In this document: piece after piece, positions 24,313 through 35,515 of the stretch
Layout of the letters: each line of letters opens with the position of its first letter
Position numbering within the stretch: position 1 is the stretch's first letter
Assembly: GCA_036429605.1 (NCBI GenBank)
Contig: JAVFKD010000016.1
Span: 2,356,001-2,420,000, forward strand
Direction: 5' to 3'
Source of the DNA: Cladobotryum mycophilum
Lineage: Eukaryota > Ascomycota > Sordariomycetes > Hypocreales > Hypocreaceae
Length of the DNA stretch: 64,000 bases
The notes under the pieces: generated by a model
The model's database searches: none
Told to the model about the DNA's origin: nothing
Seen by the model: only the letters and a program-made list of their open reading frames with translations
Made by a program: the position numbers and the translations under genes

Positions 24313-24936
24313 ATGCGTTGTCAAGTGAAATGCAGTTCTAAAGTTGCTGAAAACTGCCCGCCTCAATTTAATGAGAAAACAAAGGGGATTGGTTTGATAT
24401 CAGTGGAAAATCGGAGGCGAAAAGTATATAATCAGGCAGTAAACACCAACGTGGGCAGTTAGCAAAATGAATAACAAAAAAAGCCAAAGTATAATGAATT
24501 GGTGAATCGCCATGCATATATGATTGTAACTTTCATAAATCTCTCTTGGTTATGTCTCCTATACCAATCTCACTGCAGCACATTTGAAACTCTACGAGCA
24601 TTAATAAATTCACTTATGAGAAGTGCTCAGTACCTATAGCTACGACCTTTTAGCAGAGTATCTGTGCCATCTCTTAAAGTGCATAGCACATAAGTATTTA
24701 CCCCACCAGCCAATATTTCTATCACCACAGCAACTTCTTGTCGGAAACATAGACACCCCGCTACAAATATTACCAAATCGGTTTGAGAGTAGGATCAATC
24801 AACACATCCCTCAATCATACCGCCACAACCCCACCAACCATCACAGCATACCACAGTCCTCAAATATCTTAAGAACCTATTTTGGCACGGACGGCTGATT
24901 ATTGTTGATCAGCGACAATACTGACTGAAAAACAAA
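24313..24936. other. Enolase 3' flank and BUB1 5' flank
   Basis: These 624 bp separate two genes on the same strand. They should hold the enolase terminator region and the BUB1 promoter. A 91-codon frame at 24623-24898 has no recognisable features and is most likely BUB1 leader or promoter sequence. Confidence 0.55.
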
Positions 24937-27900
24937 ATGGCGGGCTCAGATGATATCACGAATTTTGATGTGATCGAGGATCACAAAGAGAACATTCAGT
25001 CCTTGCCTGGCGGTCGTTCTGCAAAGAAGCTTGCCCAGCTGTTCTCGCCCACTCCTCTTCACAGGCTGTCAACCCCAACACCGACAGACACAAGAAACGT
25101 CAACGACTGTATCCGAGCCGAATATGAAGCTGAGATTGAAAGTATTTCAGAATCAGACGATCCCCTAGATGTATATGATCGATACGTCCGGTGGACGCTC
25201 GACGCATATCCATCAGCACAAGCGACTCCAGAATCACAACTCCACACCTTGCTCGAACGTGCCACGAAGACTTTCGTCAACTCGTCTCAATACAAGTCTG
25301 ACCCAAGATACCTGAAGTTGTGGATGTACTACATTCAGTTCTTTTCCGACTCCCCACGCGAGACGTACATGTTCCTATCCAGACACGGTATTGGCGAGAG
25401 CTTGGCACTATTCTATGAAGAGTATGCTGCGTGGCTAGAGGGCGCTAGCAGATGGTCGCAGGCTGAAGAAGTATACAAACTCGGAATTGAACGAGAGGCT
25501 CGGCCTGTTCAGAGACTCCTTCGCAAGTTCAAGGAGTTTGAACAGAGACTTGCCCAGCAACCTGATGAAGCGGATGAGCCTTCATCCCCGGCCCTCCCCA
25601 GTGTTCGTCCGGCGCTCGCTTCCAAGACGGATCCATTTGGAGCATCATCACGATCGATAGATCCCCAAGCGCCTCGGCAAACTAGTGGCGTGGGAAGCAG
25701 TTCATCGAAACCCAAGTCCAAGCTCGCGATTTTCTCTGACGCAGATGCGAAGCCTTCTACTCTATCTTCTAGAGATAGTGAATCAAAGGGCTGGGATAGT
25801 ATCGGATCACTTGCTGATCGCAAGAAGGAAAATGCCATGGAGCCAAAACCCTGGGCGGGAGAGACACTCAAGGCGGGTGGAAAGAAGCCTGGTGCTGCCA
25901 AAATGGCAGTGTTCAGGGATCTGGTACGTATTCCCATGTGCTCTTGATAAGCCCAGCTGTTGATGAGAATAGGACTAATGTATTGGTTTTTCGTCGATTA
26001 TGTAATGCAGTCTCTTGCCCAAATACAGAACATTGTTGTTGTTCCATCTAAACATCAAGTAACCGTGCACCCACAAACAGGGAAGAGAGAGTATATATTC
26101 GTTGACCTCTCCGTGATTTATCCCACACCTGAAGAATCCGGGACTGAGTTGAGCTTTGAGGAAATCATGGCTTACAGTCGGGGCTGGCTTGATCAGTCGT
26201 GGGAGGAAGATATCGTAGATGAGAATTTTATTCATGATCCAATGGCATCTCTCCGTGATGTCGAGTCGATCGACAAAGGGGTTAACAAATTAGCTATTCA
26301 TCAGGACCCTGTCCTATACGATGAGAACGGTGCAGTAAGGGGACAGTCCCGAGAGCCACGGGCAGGCAAGAAGAAGAAGTTCATGGAAATGAACGAAACG
26401 CAAATCAGTGAGTCGTGTACTATGTCCTAGTCCTAGTTGCCCCTATACTGACACCCCGTAGTCAAAGCAAAACTAGATTCGCCATCACGGCCAAAAATGC
26501 GAAAGAAGAACACGTCTGAGCCAACAATGACGCTCCACACGAGGGCAGCCACGGACGATATATATGAAATATTTAATGCACCCCTCACGTCGAAGCCTCT
26601 AGATGGTGACGAGAGTGGGGATGACAATGACTATGAAAGTGATGATAACTATACCTCAGACGGGGAGAGTACTGGTACCACAAAACAGATGGATTCAAGT
26701 GAGCATGGAGATGATGAGGCCGATGCGAAGAGTGTGACCGAATGGTCCAACTCTTCGGCTCGCAAACATATAACAGGTCATAAGAGCGACGAAGGGGAAG
26801 GCGACTATGATCTTGTTGACTCTGGAAACGTGGACGACCCCGAGTTTATGGATAGAGAGGCATCTCCGCCAAGAACTCGTACGATCTTCGTACCCATCCC
26901 ACCGGAAGATTATGAGCCGCCAACTCGTCCGTATAGGGATCCGGCCGAAGTGGCAAATAACCGGCTTCCTTTCATGACACCAATTACAGAGAGGACTGAA
27001 TCATCTTTAGACGTCGACGCACACTTGGCGGCATACAAGACTCCATGCAGACATGATGGAATTGCAACCCCAGTTGAGGAGGAGTCAGACTTAGAACCTC
27101 TGAGCAGTCCTCTGAGAGATATTCTTACCGATGAGCGACCATCAGCAAGAAAGCCGATACCTCCTACCCCAAACGCGGCCATAGCATTTGGGAAAGGCGC
27201 AGCAAACAAACTGTCACTACACAAGGGACCTATCATCAAAGAAGGGCAATGCAGCCCTGTCGATGATTTTGTACGTCAAGAAATCCTTGCAAAGTCACAT
27301 CCTGCCTTGACTGCATATCATGGCTTCTACGACCACCGACTGGAAAGGTACGAGCGCGGCACTGAGATTCGTCGGTTTGCCAAAGCCCTCAACAAAGTTG
27401 TACGGGGTGCGGACAAAGCAGGACCTATTCCCACTCCAGTTGTCATTGAGTTTCCCGGTTGCTCTTCCACATACACTGTACGGCGAGAGCTGGGTGCCGG
27501 CGCCTTTGCTCCTGTATATCTCGTTGAGAACTCATCACCAGAGGATCCTATTAGGGGTCAAGAAAATGTTGCCGTGGGGAAGGGGGCATTTGCGGTCAAT
27601 CAAAGAAGCACTATGGAGGCTTTGAAAATGGAAAACCCGCCAACCTCGTGGGAATTCTACATGATGCGCGTGGCTCATTCACGTCTTGGTCCACAACATC
27701 GAGCAACATCCTCATTATCATACGCTCATGAGATGCACATCTATCAAGATGAAGCATTTCTCTTCCTACCATTCCACCCACATGGAACATTACTCGATGT
27801 CATCAACTTTTTCCGTTCTGAACCCTCTGGCGTGATGGACGAGCATCTAGCCATGTTCTTCAGTATTGAATTATTACGTACCATTGAGGCACTGCACTCC

Positions 27901-28517
27901 AAGAATGTCCTTCATGGTGACCTAAAACCCGACAACTGCCTACTGCGTCTAGACCCCGGCGGAGGCTCTGGGTCACCCGACACGGCTCTCTCCAGTCAGT
28001 GGCACGCTGATGGCAGTGGTGGTTGGGGGGGCGAGGAGTAGTGCTTATAGATTTTGGTCGTGGTATCGATATGAAGGCATTTGGCCCCAATATTGAGTTT
28101 ATTGCGGACTGGAAGACGTCAGTACAAGACTGTCCCGAGATGCGCGAGGGTCGGCCATGGACATGGCAAATCGACTACTACGGACTTGCCGGCATCATCC
28201 ACTGCCTCCTCTTTGGTAAATATATTGAAACAGTTCGGGCTGACCAAGGCGGACTTGGGCGCGGAGGCCGCAAGTATCGTACCAGAGAGAGTCTTAAGCG
28301 ATATTGGCAAACAGATATCTGGTCCGATTGTTTTGAGATTCTCTTGAACCCCTCATCATTTGTCGGCGATGAAGACGGCGGCAAGATGCCTGTACTCAAA
28401 TCCATGAAACATATTCGGGAACGCATGGAGGCTTGGCTAGAGGCTAATTGCGAAAAAGGCGTGGGCCTTAAAGCCTTGATCGGAAGGGTTGAAGCCTCTA
28501 CAAAGAGTCGCAAGTAA
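24937..28517 (+). CDS. BUB1: Spindle-checkpoint protein kinase Bub1 (combined Mad3/Bub1 type)
   Basis: This kinase sits at unattached kinetochores with Bub3 and delays anaphase through the Cdc20-APC pathway. Exons 24937-25923, 26011-26407 and 26462-28517 encode about 1146 aa. Domain order: KEN box at residues 17-19; Mad3/BUB1 TPR region (about 55-200, with SDPRYLKLWMYYIQF); second KEN box at 297-299; the Bub3-binding GLEBS-like region around ELSFEEIMAYSRGW in exon 2; a long acidic linker; and a C-terminal kinase domain with ELGAGAFAPVY, the ALKMENP lysine, the HGDLKPDN catalytic loop and DFGRG. The frame breaks between the catalytic loop and DFG at the G7 run 28025-28031. One extra G restores GGWGGRGVVLIDFGRG, so an undercalled base is the likely cause. 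Having two KEN boxes and an intact kinase together suggests an undivided MadBub protein. Confidence 0.94.
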
Positions 28518-28868
28518 CCCCTGAAGTATGAAGTGGTTATGTTTTATGAGTATTGATATGTCATGGTCTTTACATATCAGGGCAGGTTGGTGCATATTTG
28601 CCGGGGATCAATATTGGTACGATGTTGAAGCTTGGTGTTTGGGCGGGGGTGATACACAAAAGTTTAGATCATTAGGCGATATCCTGCTTGCGTGATGAAT
28701 GTTCATTATGTACCTAATGATGGGAACGTCGCATCATATAGCCATACGTATTGACTCTGGCGTTCACAGTTCTGCTCGGCTCTTCATCATCCAAATTAGT
28801 ATTATCCAGGTAACATCTAGTGTACAGTAGTTCTACAGAGAGTATAATATGTGATGGCTGGCATGATT
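28518..28868. other. Convergent 3' flanks of BUB1 and APN1
   Basis: This 351-bp tail-to-tail gap should hold both 3' UTRs. I see no gene or clear element in it. Confidence 0.6.
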
Positions 28869-30308
28869 CTAGCCACTCTCATCATCACTTTCAACCTTCT
28901 TTTGCTTCCCCCTCGCTCCTGCTTTTCCCTTCTTGGCATCTTTCTGCGATTTCCTGCTAACTTGGTCTTGTATTTTCTTCCTTTCATCCACTCCTTCAGC
29001 TTGCAACTTCTCTTCCAACTCGCGGAACTCGTCGGTCTCAGCATCCATGCCAATGAGATTTTCCAATAATTTGATTTCGTCAGCCCAGACTTTCTTATCT
29101 TCAAAACTCTTGCCATCGGGCCCTTTTCTGTCAATAGGCGTTTCCAAGATCATGGGCATGCCTTGGAATGACTCATGGTTCATAATACTATGGAAGGCGC
29201 GCAGACCTAGGAAGCCGGTTCCGATGTTGGCATGGAGATCCCGATTCGACTTGAACGGTGCTTTACTATCATTCACTACTCAGAGTCAATAAAAGGGGGT
29301 GGTTGGAGGCAGGCTGGAGGGGAGAACGTACAGTGGAAAGCTTTCAAATAATCTGCACCGACGATTTCGTTGAACGAATCTATCGTCTCCTTAAATGACT
29401 CGGGTGTCCGGAGGTCATAACCAGCAGCAAAGGCATGGCATGTATCAATGCATACACCTACACGGTCCTTATTTTCCACCAAGGCGATAATATCTCGCAG
29501 ATCTTCCCAAGTAGAACCGATAACATTGCCACTGCCTGCCATGTTTTCCAACACGGTCACTACAGTCTTTGTAGCTTTATGGGATTTATTGAGTTGTGTA
29601 GCAATGCGCTTAATTGATGCAGCTTTGGTGTCACCTCCAGTAGAGCCGGGATGAAAGTTATAGAGCTTGATACCAAGCTGTTCGCATCTTTTCAAGTCAT
29701 CGACAAAACTGTCGTATCCTTGCTGCGCCTTTTCTTTATCAGCCTGTGCGAGGTTGACGAGGTACGAGCCGTGTGGGAGTGTATGTTCGTTCGCGCTGTA
29801 GTCGTGGTGTTTGCATTGACTGATGAAGCCGTTTTTCGCATCCGCTGTCATTGGGGGTTGTTCCATTTCCGTTGAGATTTGAGGAAAAGAGCAAAGGAAT
29901 TGGCACCAATCTGAACGGCATTCGTTACGGCATTTTGAACGCCTAGAAAGCAGAGCCTTAGAAATTTATTCCCAAGACAAAGAGTGTTAACATTATACAC
30001 ATACCTCCAGCAGCACTGACATGGGCGCCAATGTACATTGGCTTCTTGAGCGAAGCCACAGGAGTCCTTCCAACAGACATTGTGCTATCCTCTTGCTTCT
30101 TTGTCTTCTGTTTCTTCACTGGCTTTGACGCTTGAATCGGTTCTTCAGTTTCCGATTCAGAATCAGCCTTGCGCTTCACAGACGTCTTTGGAGCCGCTTG
30201 CTTTGGTTTCTTAGTTCCATTGGCCTTGGTGGTGGAAGCTGATTTCTTTTCTTCATTGTCTTCGTTATAATTGACCATCTTTCTCTTTCTTGGCGATGAC
30301 CGAGGCAT
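28869..30308 (-). CDS. APN1: AP endonuclease, endonuclease IV family (Apn1)
   Basis: Apn1 cleaves DNA 5' to abasic sites and removes blocked 3' ends in base-excision repair; it is a three-zinc TIM-barrel enzyme. Exons 30005-30308, 29332-29942 and 28869-29275 (introns 62 and 56 bp) give about 440 aa. The first 80 residues are basic (PRKRK, VKRKAD, KKQKTKK) and probably carry nuclear and mitochondrial targeting. The core follows: IGAHVSAAGGVQNAV across intron 1, LYNFHPGS, VLENMAGSGN, VCIDTCHAFAAGYD, LNDSKAPFKSNRDLHANIG and MILETP, which include the zinc-binding His/Glu/Asp residues. The C-terminal tail is Lys-rich. The frame changes at the C5 run (29853-29857) within KWNNPP; one added C restores it, so a sequencing gap is likely. 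An alternative start lies 39 bp upstream (30347). Confidence 0.94.
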
Positions 30309-30978
30309 TTTGTCTGAAGAACGAGGGTGCTCCGTAAATTGTGGCAATTGAAATCAATCACGCGTAAAGATCACTCTGACGTTAACGTGGACTGTGAGTC
30401 GCGGCAAAGCTAGCGAGCGCGACATGGCCAGACGCGAGGTCATGTGACGAGATCAGTATCACGATCTCTAATGTTATCACTACTCTAGATATGAATCATA
30501 ATTATACCCAGTAGACATAAAAGATATTTCTCTTATTCGATTCTGTTAGCCTTGAGTTTCCGTTTCTCTAATTTCATTAGGGTATGTCATAATTCTTCTT
30601 GAACTTTCCTACAAGTATATATTGTCCACAATAACCGAAATCACACAATGGAATGCCATGAGACAGTACAAAATACTGTCATTACTGTAGAATGAATGGG
30701 TAATAGGGTAGGCTTTATAGAGAGTTTCCATTCATTATTTTGGTTTCATGTTTCATGTTTCATGTATAAATCGCAAGCTCATCCAATTCCTTGCTGGGTC
30801 TCTAATAATTGAAGCACCCAAATTATATCCTCCTGCCTGTTACCTTGACAAAACGCCGGAATTTGCTACCAACGATGACTGGGCTGATCCCCCTCGGCCA
30901 CGAATGGCAGCAAATGAAAAATGAAAATTCAAACCCATTATGATTAATTGTACCCGCCACATTTTAGTCCTGGTGATA
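30309..30978. promoter_or_regulatory. APN1 promoter and DGAT2 3' flank
   Basis: These 670 bp lie upstream of APN1 and downstream of DGAT2, both on the minus strand. An ACGCGT box lies 52 bp above the APN1 start. The rest is AT-rich, with TTTCATGTTTCATGTTTCATG repeated at about 30747-30766. No gene is seen. Confidence 0.5.
30360..30365. promoter_or_regulatory. ACGCGT (MCB-like) box upstream of APN1
   Basis: ACGCGT is the MluI cell-cycle box bound by MBF-type (Mbp1/Swi6) factors that drive G1/S DNA-synthesis and repair genes. It lies 52 bp above the APN1 ATG. A single six-base match is weak evidence, but the position and the DNA-repair function of the gene fit. Confidence 0.35.
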
Positions 30979-32105
30979 TTAAGAGGTAATTTGAATCTCA
31001 GCAGTTCGACTTTTAGCGAATTGGTCCTTGTATGTCTCCCAGAGTCTCTCAAGTTCGTCAATGTATAGCTCATGATAACGATCAATCTCTTCTTGGGGTG
31101 GCTGCTCTCCATAGGGTTGTCGGACCACTAGTGGTTTGCCAACGACGATGTTGACGGGTCGACGGTAGGGCATCAGGCCAACGTCGTAGTTGAGAAGTCC
31201 TCGCCCATGGAGGGCCGGGACCGTAAACTTGAAGACTTTCAACACAATCATCTGGATCTTATGCACCATAGGATGAGTCTTGGGGCTCAGCTGATCATAC
31301 AAGTCGTTCTCACCGAATGCAAGAACGGGAACAAGGTCTGCTCCTGTACGAAGAGCCATCTTCACAAAGCCCTTGCGACCTTTAAGGACAAGCCTAAGAG
31401 TGCCGGGTTGAGCTTCTAGCGACTCACGGGCTCCACCAACAACGATGGTCACAGCACGACCTTGGCCTTTACCATCAGGCCCACCTTTTGTCAAATGGTT
31501 TCGGATAGATTCCTTGGACACTGAGCGCATACCCATGGCTAAGATCCAGTCACGGTAGAAAGGGATCCTGAAGTTGGAGTCGAGTGTCAAGAGACTGTTT
31601 GTAATGCCAGGAAACTTTTCAGGGAATCCAAGAGCATTGGTACCGAAGGCGGCCCACGCGCCGTGGGAGATGATTCCATGGGGATGATATCCAAAAACGT
31701 ACTTTCTGTTTGGGTCAAGGTCGCAGGTCTTATGTAGCCTCATGGGGAAGTATGAAGCAAATAGGTCCCAGATTCGCGAAGCTCTAAGGTACTCAGATCG
31801 ATAAGTGAGTTTTCCATCAGTGGCCGCAGTAGATAGAGTAAGATGAATCAAGTATGGCACCAAGATGGGCCAGCTCAGAGGGTTGGCGCAAGTGAACCAG
31901 AATAGAGATACCAGGACAACAATGCCCATGCAATGAAAAAGACGGCTGCGGTCTGCATGCGTCGAGAAAAGGGAACTCGAAGAGGGGCAAAGCGTATCCC
32001 CCCAGCTTTCCAGGCCCCTACCTCATGATTCGAAGTAGGTGAGTCGTTTGGAAGTGAGGGGTATGAAGCATCCTCATGATCGCCATTTGTCATGGCTACA
32101 GCCAT
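30979..32105 (-). CDS. DGA1: Diacylglycerol O-acyltransferase, DGAT2 family (Dga1)
   Basis: This ER and lipid-droplet membrane enzyme makes triacylglycerol from diacylglycerol and acyl-CoA. The single exon encodes about 375 aa. A hydrophilic N-terminus is followed by RVPFSRRMQT and a hydrophobic hairpin (about residues 55-100). The catalytic YHPHG block (FGYHPHGIISHGAW) comes next, then FRIPFYRDWILAMGM, the SKESI and GGARESL motifs, and RKGFVKMALRTGADLVPV with FGENDLYDQ. All are standard DGAT2 landmarks. The frame changes at the run 31936-31940 (T5 on the coding strand). One added T gives VFFHCMGIVVL, matching the family's usual hydrophobic segment, so the break is most likely an undercalled base. 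The start at 32105 is the first ATG of the frame. Confidence 0.93.
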
Positions 32106-33736
32106 TTTGTCTTGGATCTAATCGACAGATTTTAGTTGCTGTTGAATAGTCAAAGGAGACTTTGGTTTGAAGTAGACGCAAGCTTACGTTTTGCGATGGT
32201 TTGTCGAGCGATCTCTTGCGGTTCGCTTTGTTCTTGGCAGCTGTGGCTATATTAACATATGCCAGCTAGATAAACATTTAATTGTAATTATTTGAGATTG
32301 GAAAACAGCGCCGTTTCTCCGCCGTGAGCGACTGACATCTCTATATAGCACTTCCGTTTCATGGTAGTGCCAGATAGATAGGTCTCTCGGCACGGCAGCC
32401 GCTATCAGCAACCCGGGCGACGGCGACTCCGTGTGGTTTTCATAGTGGGGTTGAACTAATTAATGCGAGAAGTCCCGAGGCTCGTTTGAAACGGCCGCGG
32501 AATGGGTAGAGAGAGAAAAAACACTCACATTTCTGCGGCGCAGTTGCAGATATGACTTCACTGGGTGCCATGCTTTGTCTAATTGATACCACCACCACTT
32601 TGATGGATCTCCCAAGAAATGGCGACCCTTTTGATGATTTGGATACCTGGCTGGGGCTTGAACCGCAAATGTCGCTGGAAGCACAAAGAAACTTGGTAGA
32701 GTGTATGTAGTCTAAGCAAGGCAGGCTTGATAAAAGAAAATTCGTATAATAGGTTCGAGATCTTATCCGAATGAATAAGCTAATGTAAAGATGTGGCTTC
32801 AGTAATCTAAAGTATCAAGTCTAGCAGTATCATGAGAAAATGATGCTTCAGGCCATGTCCAACGACGTTGTGAGGAGTAAGCACGCGGCATGACATACAG
32901 TAACCTCCTATTCTAGCTACAAGCAGCGATTCCAAACCAGATCTTGAGCACGTGAAAGTTGATCCAAGCGCCGGAACAATTACCCTACCGAGAGAGAGAG
33001 GGCAGAAGAAGAAGAGAAAAAAGCCTTGCCCTTGGCTTGCCTCGCACAGCCACGCTTAGGAATCTATTCATTTCAGAGTTTGTTCCAAAACAGCAAATGC
33101 CCCATGTTTATCCGATTGGGTAACCAAAGCAACAGAACTCTCAATTCTTTGGACATGGCATTTGCACCAAAATCCCTGCGGCAACGTTTATAGCGTTCCA
33201 CCAACGACCAAGTTTGGAATCGTAAATCATGAGTATATTCATAACGCAGAAACAGCGGTATCTATCGCATTCATCTCATTTATCTGAAACACAGGACATA
33301 CATACATACATACATACACACACACATGCATGCATTGTGGCAGGCTGGCAGCAGCGTTCCAAGACATATAAAAACCTCCAAACTCTCTCATTGTACTCAA
33401 AGTCTTGGTTGAAATCTCGACCATTGCCCAATGCATGCTACCCATGTCACCTATATCCTTATGAATGCCGCCACGAGGCATAGTGTCTTGAGAGTGCGTG
33501 AACCTGTATAATACAACATGTAACGATAAACCCAATCATATATCCGCTCGCCATCTTTTGCGTGGAGGTCCCTACCGTCCACTGATAGTCCCAAGTCCAG
33601 AACGCCCTCCCTCATACAGGACTCCATGCAAGATCAATTGAAACATTCCGTTACTAATGCAAATCATATGCTACTATCCGTTCATTGCACAGCTGGTTCA
33701 CAAGAAATCATCCCAGAATAAAGCCATACAGATCCC
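32106..33736. other. DGAT2 5' flank and Azf1-like gene 3' flank
   Basis: These 1.6 kb hold the DGAT2 promoter and the 3' flank of the C2H2 gene. Notable are a GAGAGAGAG tract near 32991 and a TACA/CA microsatellite at 33297-33327. The 74-codon frame at 32460-32684 (minus) has no recognisable content and is not called. Confidence 0.55.
33297..33327. repeat. (CATA)n-(CA)n microsatellite
   Basis: About six tandem CATA units followed by four to five CA units form a compound microsatellite downstream of the C2H2 gene. It could vary in length between strains. Confidence 0.9.
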
Positions 33737-35515
33737 TCATCCAGCAGCAACCCCTTCCCGATTTTCAAGTTGTTTTTTTAATCCCGCCACCTCGTGATCT
33801 AGAGAAACTACCTTTTCAGATAACATCTTTACTTTTTCTTCCAAGGTCTGAATGTAGGCCCAAACACTCGGATCGCTTTGCGCAAACATATTGCCGCTGT
33901 CGCTGCTGGGCGTAGCTCCGCTAGGCGTACGGCCATGGGAGAATCCTGTTGTATTGGATGATGCAAACCCAGGATGGGAAAGTCCAGGTAGCTTCGGTCT
34001 GGTCTGTCCACTATGGGGTGACTGTAACTCCGACTGCCGTCTTGCCATCTGCTGGTTCAAGCTAGGTGACCGCTGCCGGCCGATACTGCTTGACTCATGG
34101 CTCTGAAGACCAGGACTCAAGGGCTTTGCACTCTCGTTTACGCCAGCCTGGGAATACATGCCTGTACTCCCAACGCCAACTGGAACAATGTTAATACCCG
34201 CGTTCGCCATATGGCTACCGGCTATGTTATTCTGTACATTAGAAGCCACGGCGCCTGTTGTCTGGGCCTGGTTCATATTGGGCGCATAAAGCCCGCTATT
34301 TGCGCCTCGCGTTGCGGCCGGAGGGTAAGTGCGCGCGTGTGCGGTATACTGGTCAACTTGACCAGCTGACATGTGCTGAGCATTCAAGCTAGGTAGACTT
34401 TGTCGCCTCAACTCTTCTTCATCTCCATTGTCGTAGGCAATACCTGACATGGTAACCTCGTCACCGTCGCCAAGGCCGCCATCTAGCTCGTCGCCATCGG
34501 CAAAGCTTCCCATACTAGATCTCCTACCAGCACATCCGCCGGCTCCCTTGCTGTGGCGCGCCAGGGCATCCCCTCTAGCAAATTTGCGATCGCACTTAGG
34601 ACACACATGAGGCTTTTCTCCAGTATGTAATTTCCCATGACGTTTCAAATCATGGAGCCGACGAAAGCGCATCTGACACTCGGTGCACACGTATGGTTTT
34701 TCTTGGCTGTGCGTCAAAAGGTGGCTCTTGAGATTGTGATGACGGGTAAATTCAGTGTTGCAGTAAGGGCATTTATGCTTTTTCCCACCGGATGAAACTG
34801 GAGGACTCTGGTTTTGCGTAGGCATGGGGAAGCTCATGCCACGAGCTGGTGTTTCTGTAAGGCTTCCAGAAGATTGGAGAGAGCCCGGATATGACAAGGA
34901 TGCTGGCTGCTGCCGCTCCTCTTGGGCAGCAACTTGTTGAGACGCAATTGACTCGCTCTTGTCATCAAGATCCATCGCTATCGGACTCTCCGTAACAGGC
35001 GCGCCCGCAATACTTGTTGGACTCTGGGGACTCATCTCGGTGTGATCCTCGAGGCGATCGCCTGTACTATGCGATATCGGTAAAGCAATGTGAACGGACT
35101 TGGAAGATGGCTCCATGGCAGCTGTCGGGGCAAGCTGGGGAGCATCAGCGGGACGGCTCATAGCTTGCGTGCCCCCAGACATGAGCGAGATCAGAGCCTG
35201 GTAGCCCGGGTTCTCAGTCGTCGCGCGAGGACTTGTAGATTCTTCCCGAAGCCGCCTCTCCTCTTCAAGTGCCTCTGCACCAGTCAACGGCGGCAGAGAT
35301 GGACTCGATGGAGATGAAATTCGGGCAGATTTCACTGGAGGCTCCAATGAGTTGAGTTGGTCGGTGGAGAGGGAACGCGACGTAGTGGATTCGGACTCGC
35401 GACGCCGCTTGGGCAGTCTCGCGATGTCGTCTGAAGAGAGCGTAGAGGGAGGGGTTTGCGTTGGGTGAGTTGACAGCGGAGCTTCGGTTACAATGGTGCC
35501 GACGTTGGATTCCAT
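33737..35515 (-). CDS. Three-finger C2H2 transcription factor, Azf1-like
   Basis: This is a predicted nuclear DNA-binding protein of 592 aa in one exon. The N-terminal part is Ser/Pro-rich with KRRRES, and includes the block ENPGYQALISLMSGGTQAM. Three consecutive C2H2 fingers follow in mid-protein (HKCPYCNTEFTRHHNLKSH, YVCTECQMRFRRLHDLKRH, HVCPKCDRKFARGDALARH), the last with an atypical final ligand in KGAGGC. A Gly/Asn/Gln-rich stretch and a C-terminal leucine-heptad coiled coil (about 555-590, YIQTLEEKVKMLSEKVV) end the protein and suggest dimerisation. The finger block resembles proteins annotated Azf1 in filamentous fungi; I recall this from the family and could not check it. The start at 35515 (MESNVGTIV) is chosen because the open frame upstream to 36094 looks non-coding. 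Confidence 0.85.
   Translation of the reverse strand: MESNVGTIVTEAPLSTHPTQTPPSTLSSDDIARLPKRRRESESTTSRSLSTDQLNSLEPPVKSARISSPSSPSLPPLTGAEALEEERRLREESTSPRATTENPGYQALISLMSGGTQAMSRPADAPQLAPTAAMEPSSKSVHIALPISHSTGDRLEDHTEMSPQSPTSIAGAPVTESPIAMDLDDKSESIASQQVAAQEERQQPASLSYPGSLQSSGSLTETPARGMSFPMPTQNQSPPVSSGGKKHKCPYCNTEFTRHHNLKSHLLTHSQEKPYVCTECQMRFRRLHDLKRHGKLHTGEKPHVCPKCDRKFARGDALARHSKGAGGCAGRRSSMGSFADGDELDGGLGDGDEVTMSGIAYDNGDEEELRRQSLPSLNAQHMSAGQVDQYTAHARTYPPAATRGANSGLYAPNMNQAQTTGAVASNVQNNIAGSHMANAGINIVPVGVGSTGMYSQAGVNESAKPLSPGLQSHESSSIGRQRSPSLNQQMARRQSELQSPHSGQTRPKLPGLSHPGFASSNTTGFSHGRTPSGATPSSDSGNMFAQSDPSVWAYIQTLEEKVKMLSEKVVSLDHEVAGLKKQLENREGVAAG

Noticed and set aside
23503..24366. Long minus-strand frame of 287 codons opposite enolase
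   Set aside because: It is the antisense shadow of the highly biased enolase codons.
26497..28041. BUB1 as two genes or a pseudogene ending at 28041
   Set aside because: The kinase sequence resumes exactly after a one-base correction in a G7 run, and the rest of the gene has no other defect.
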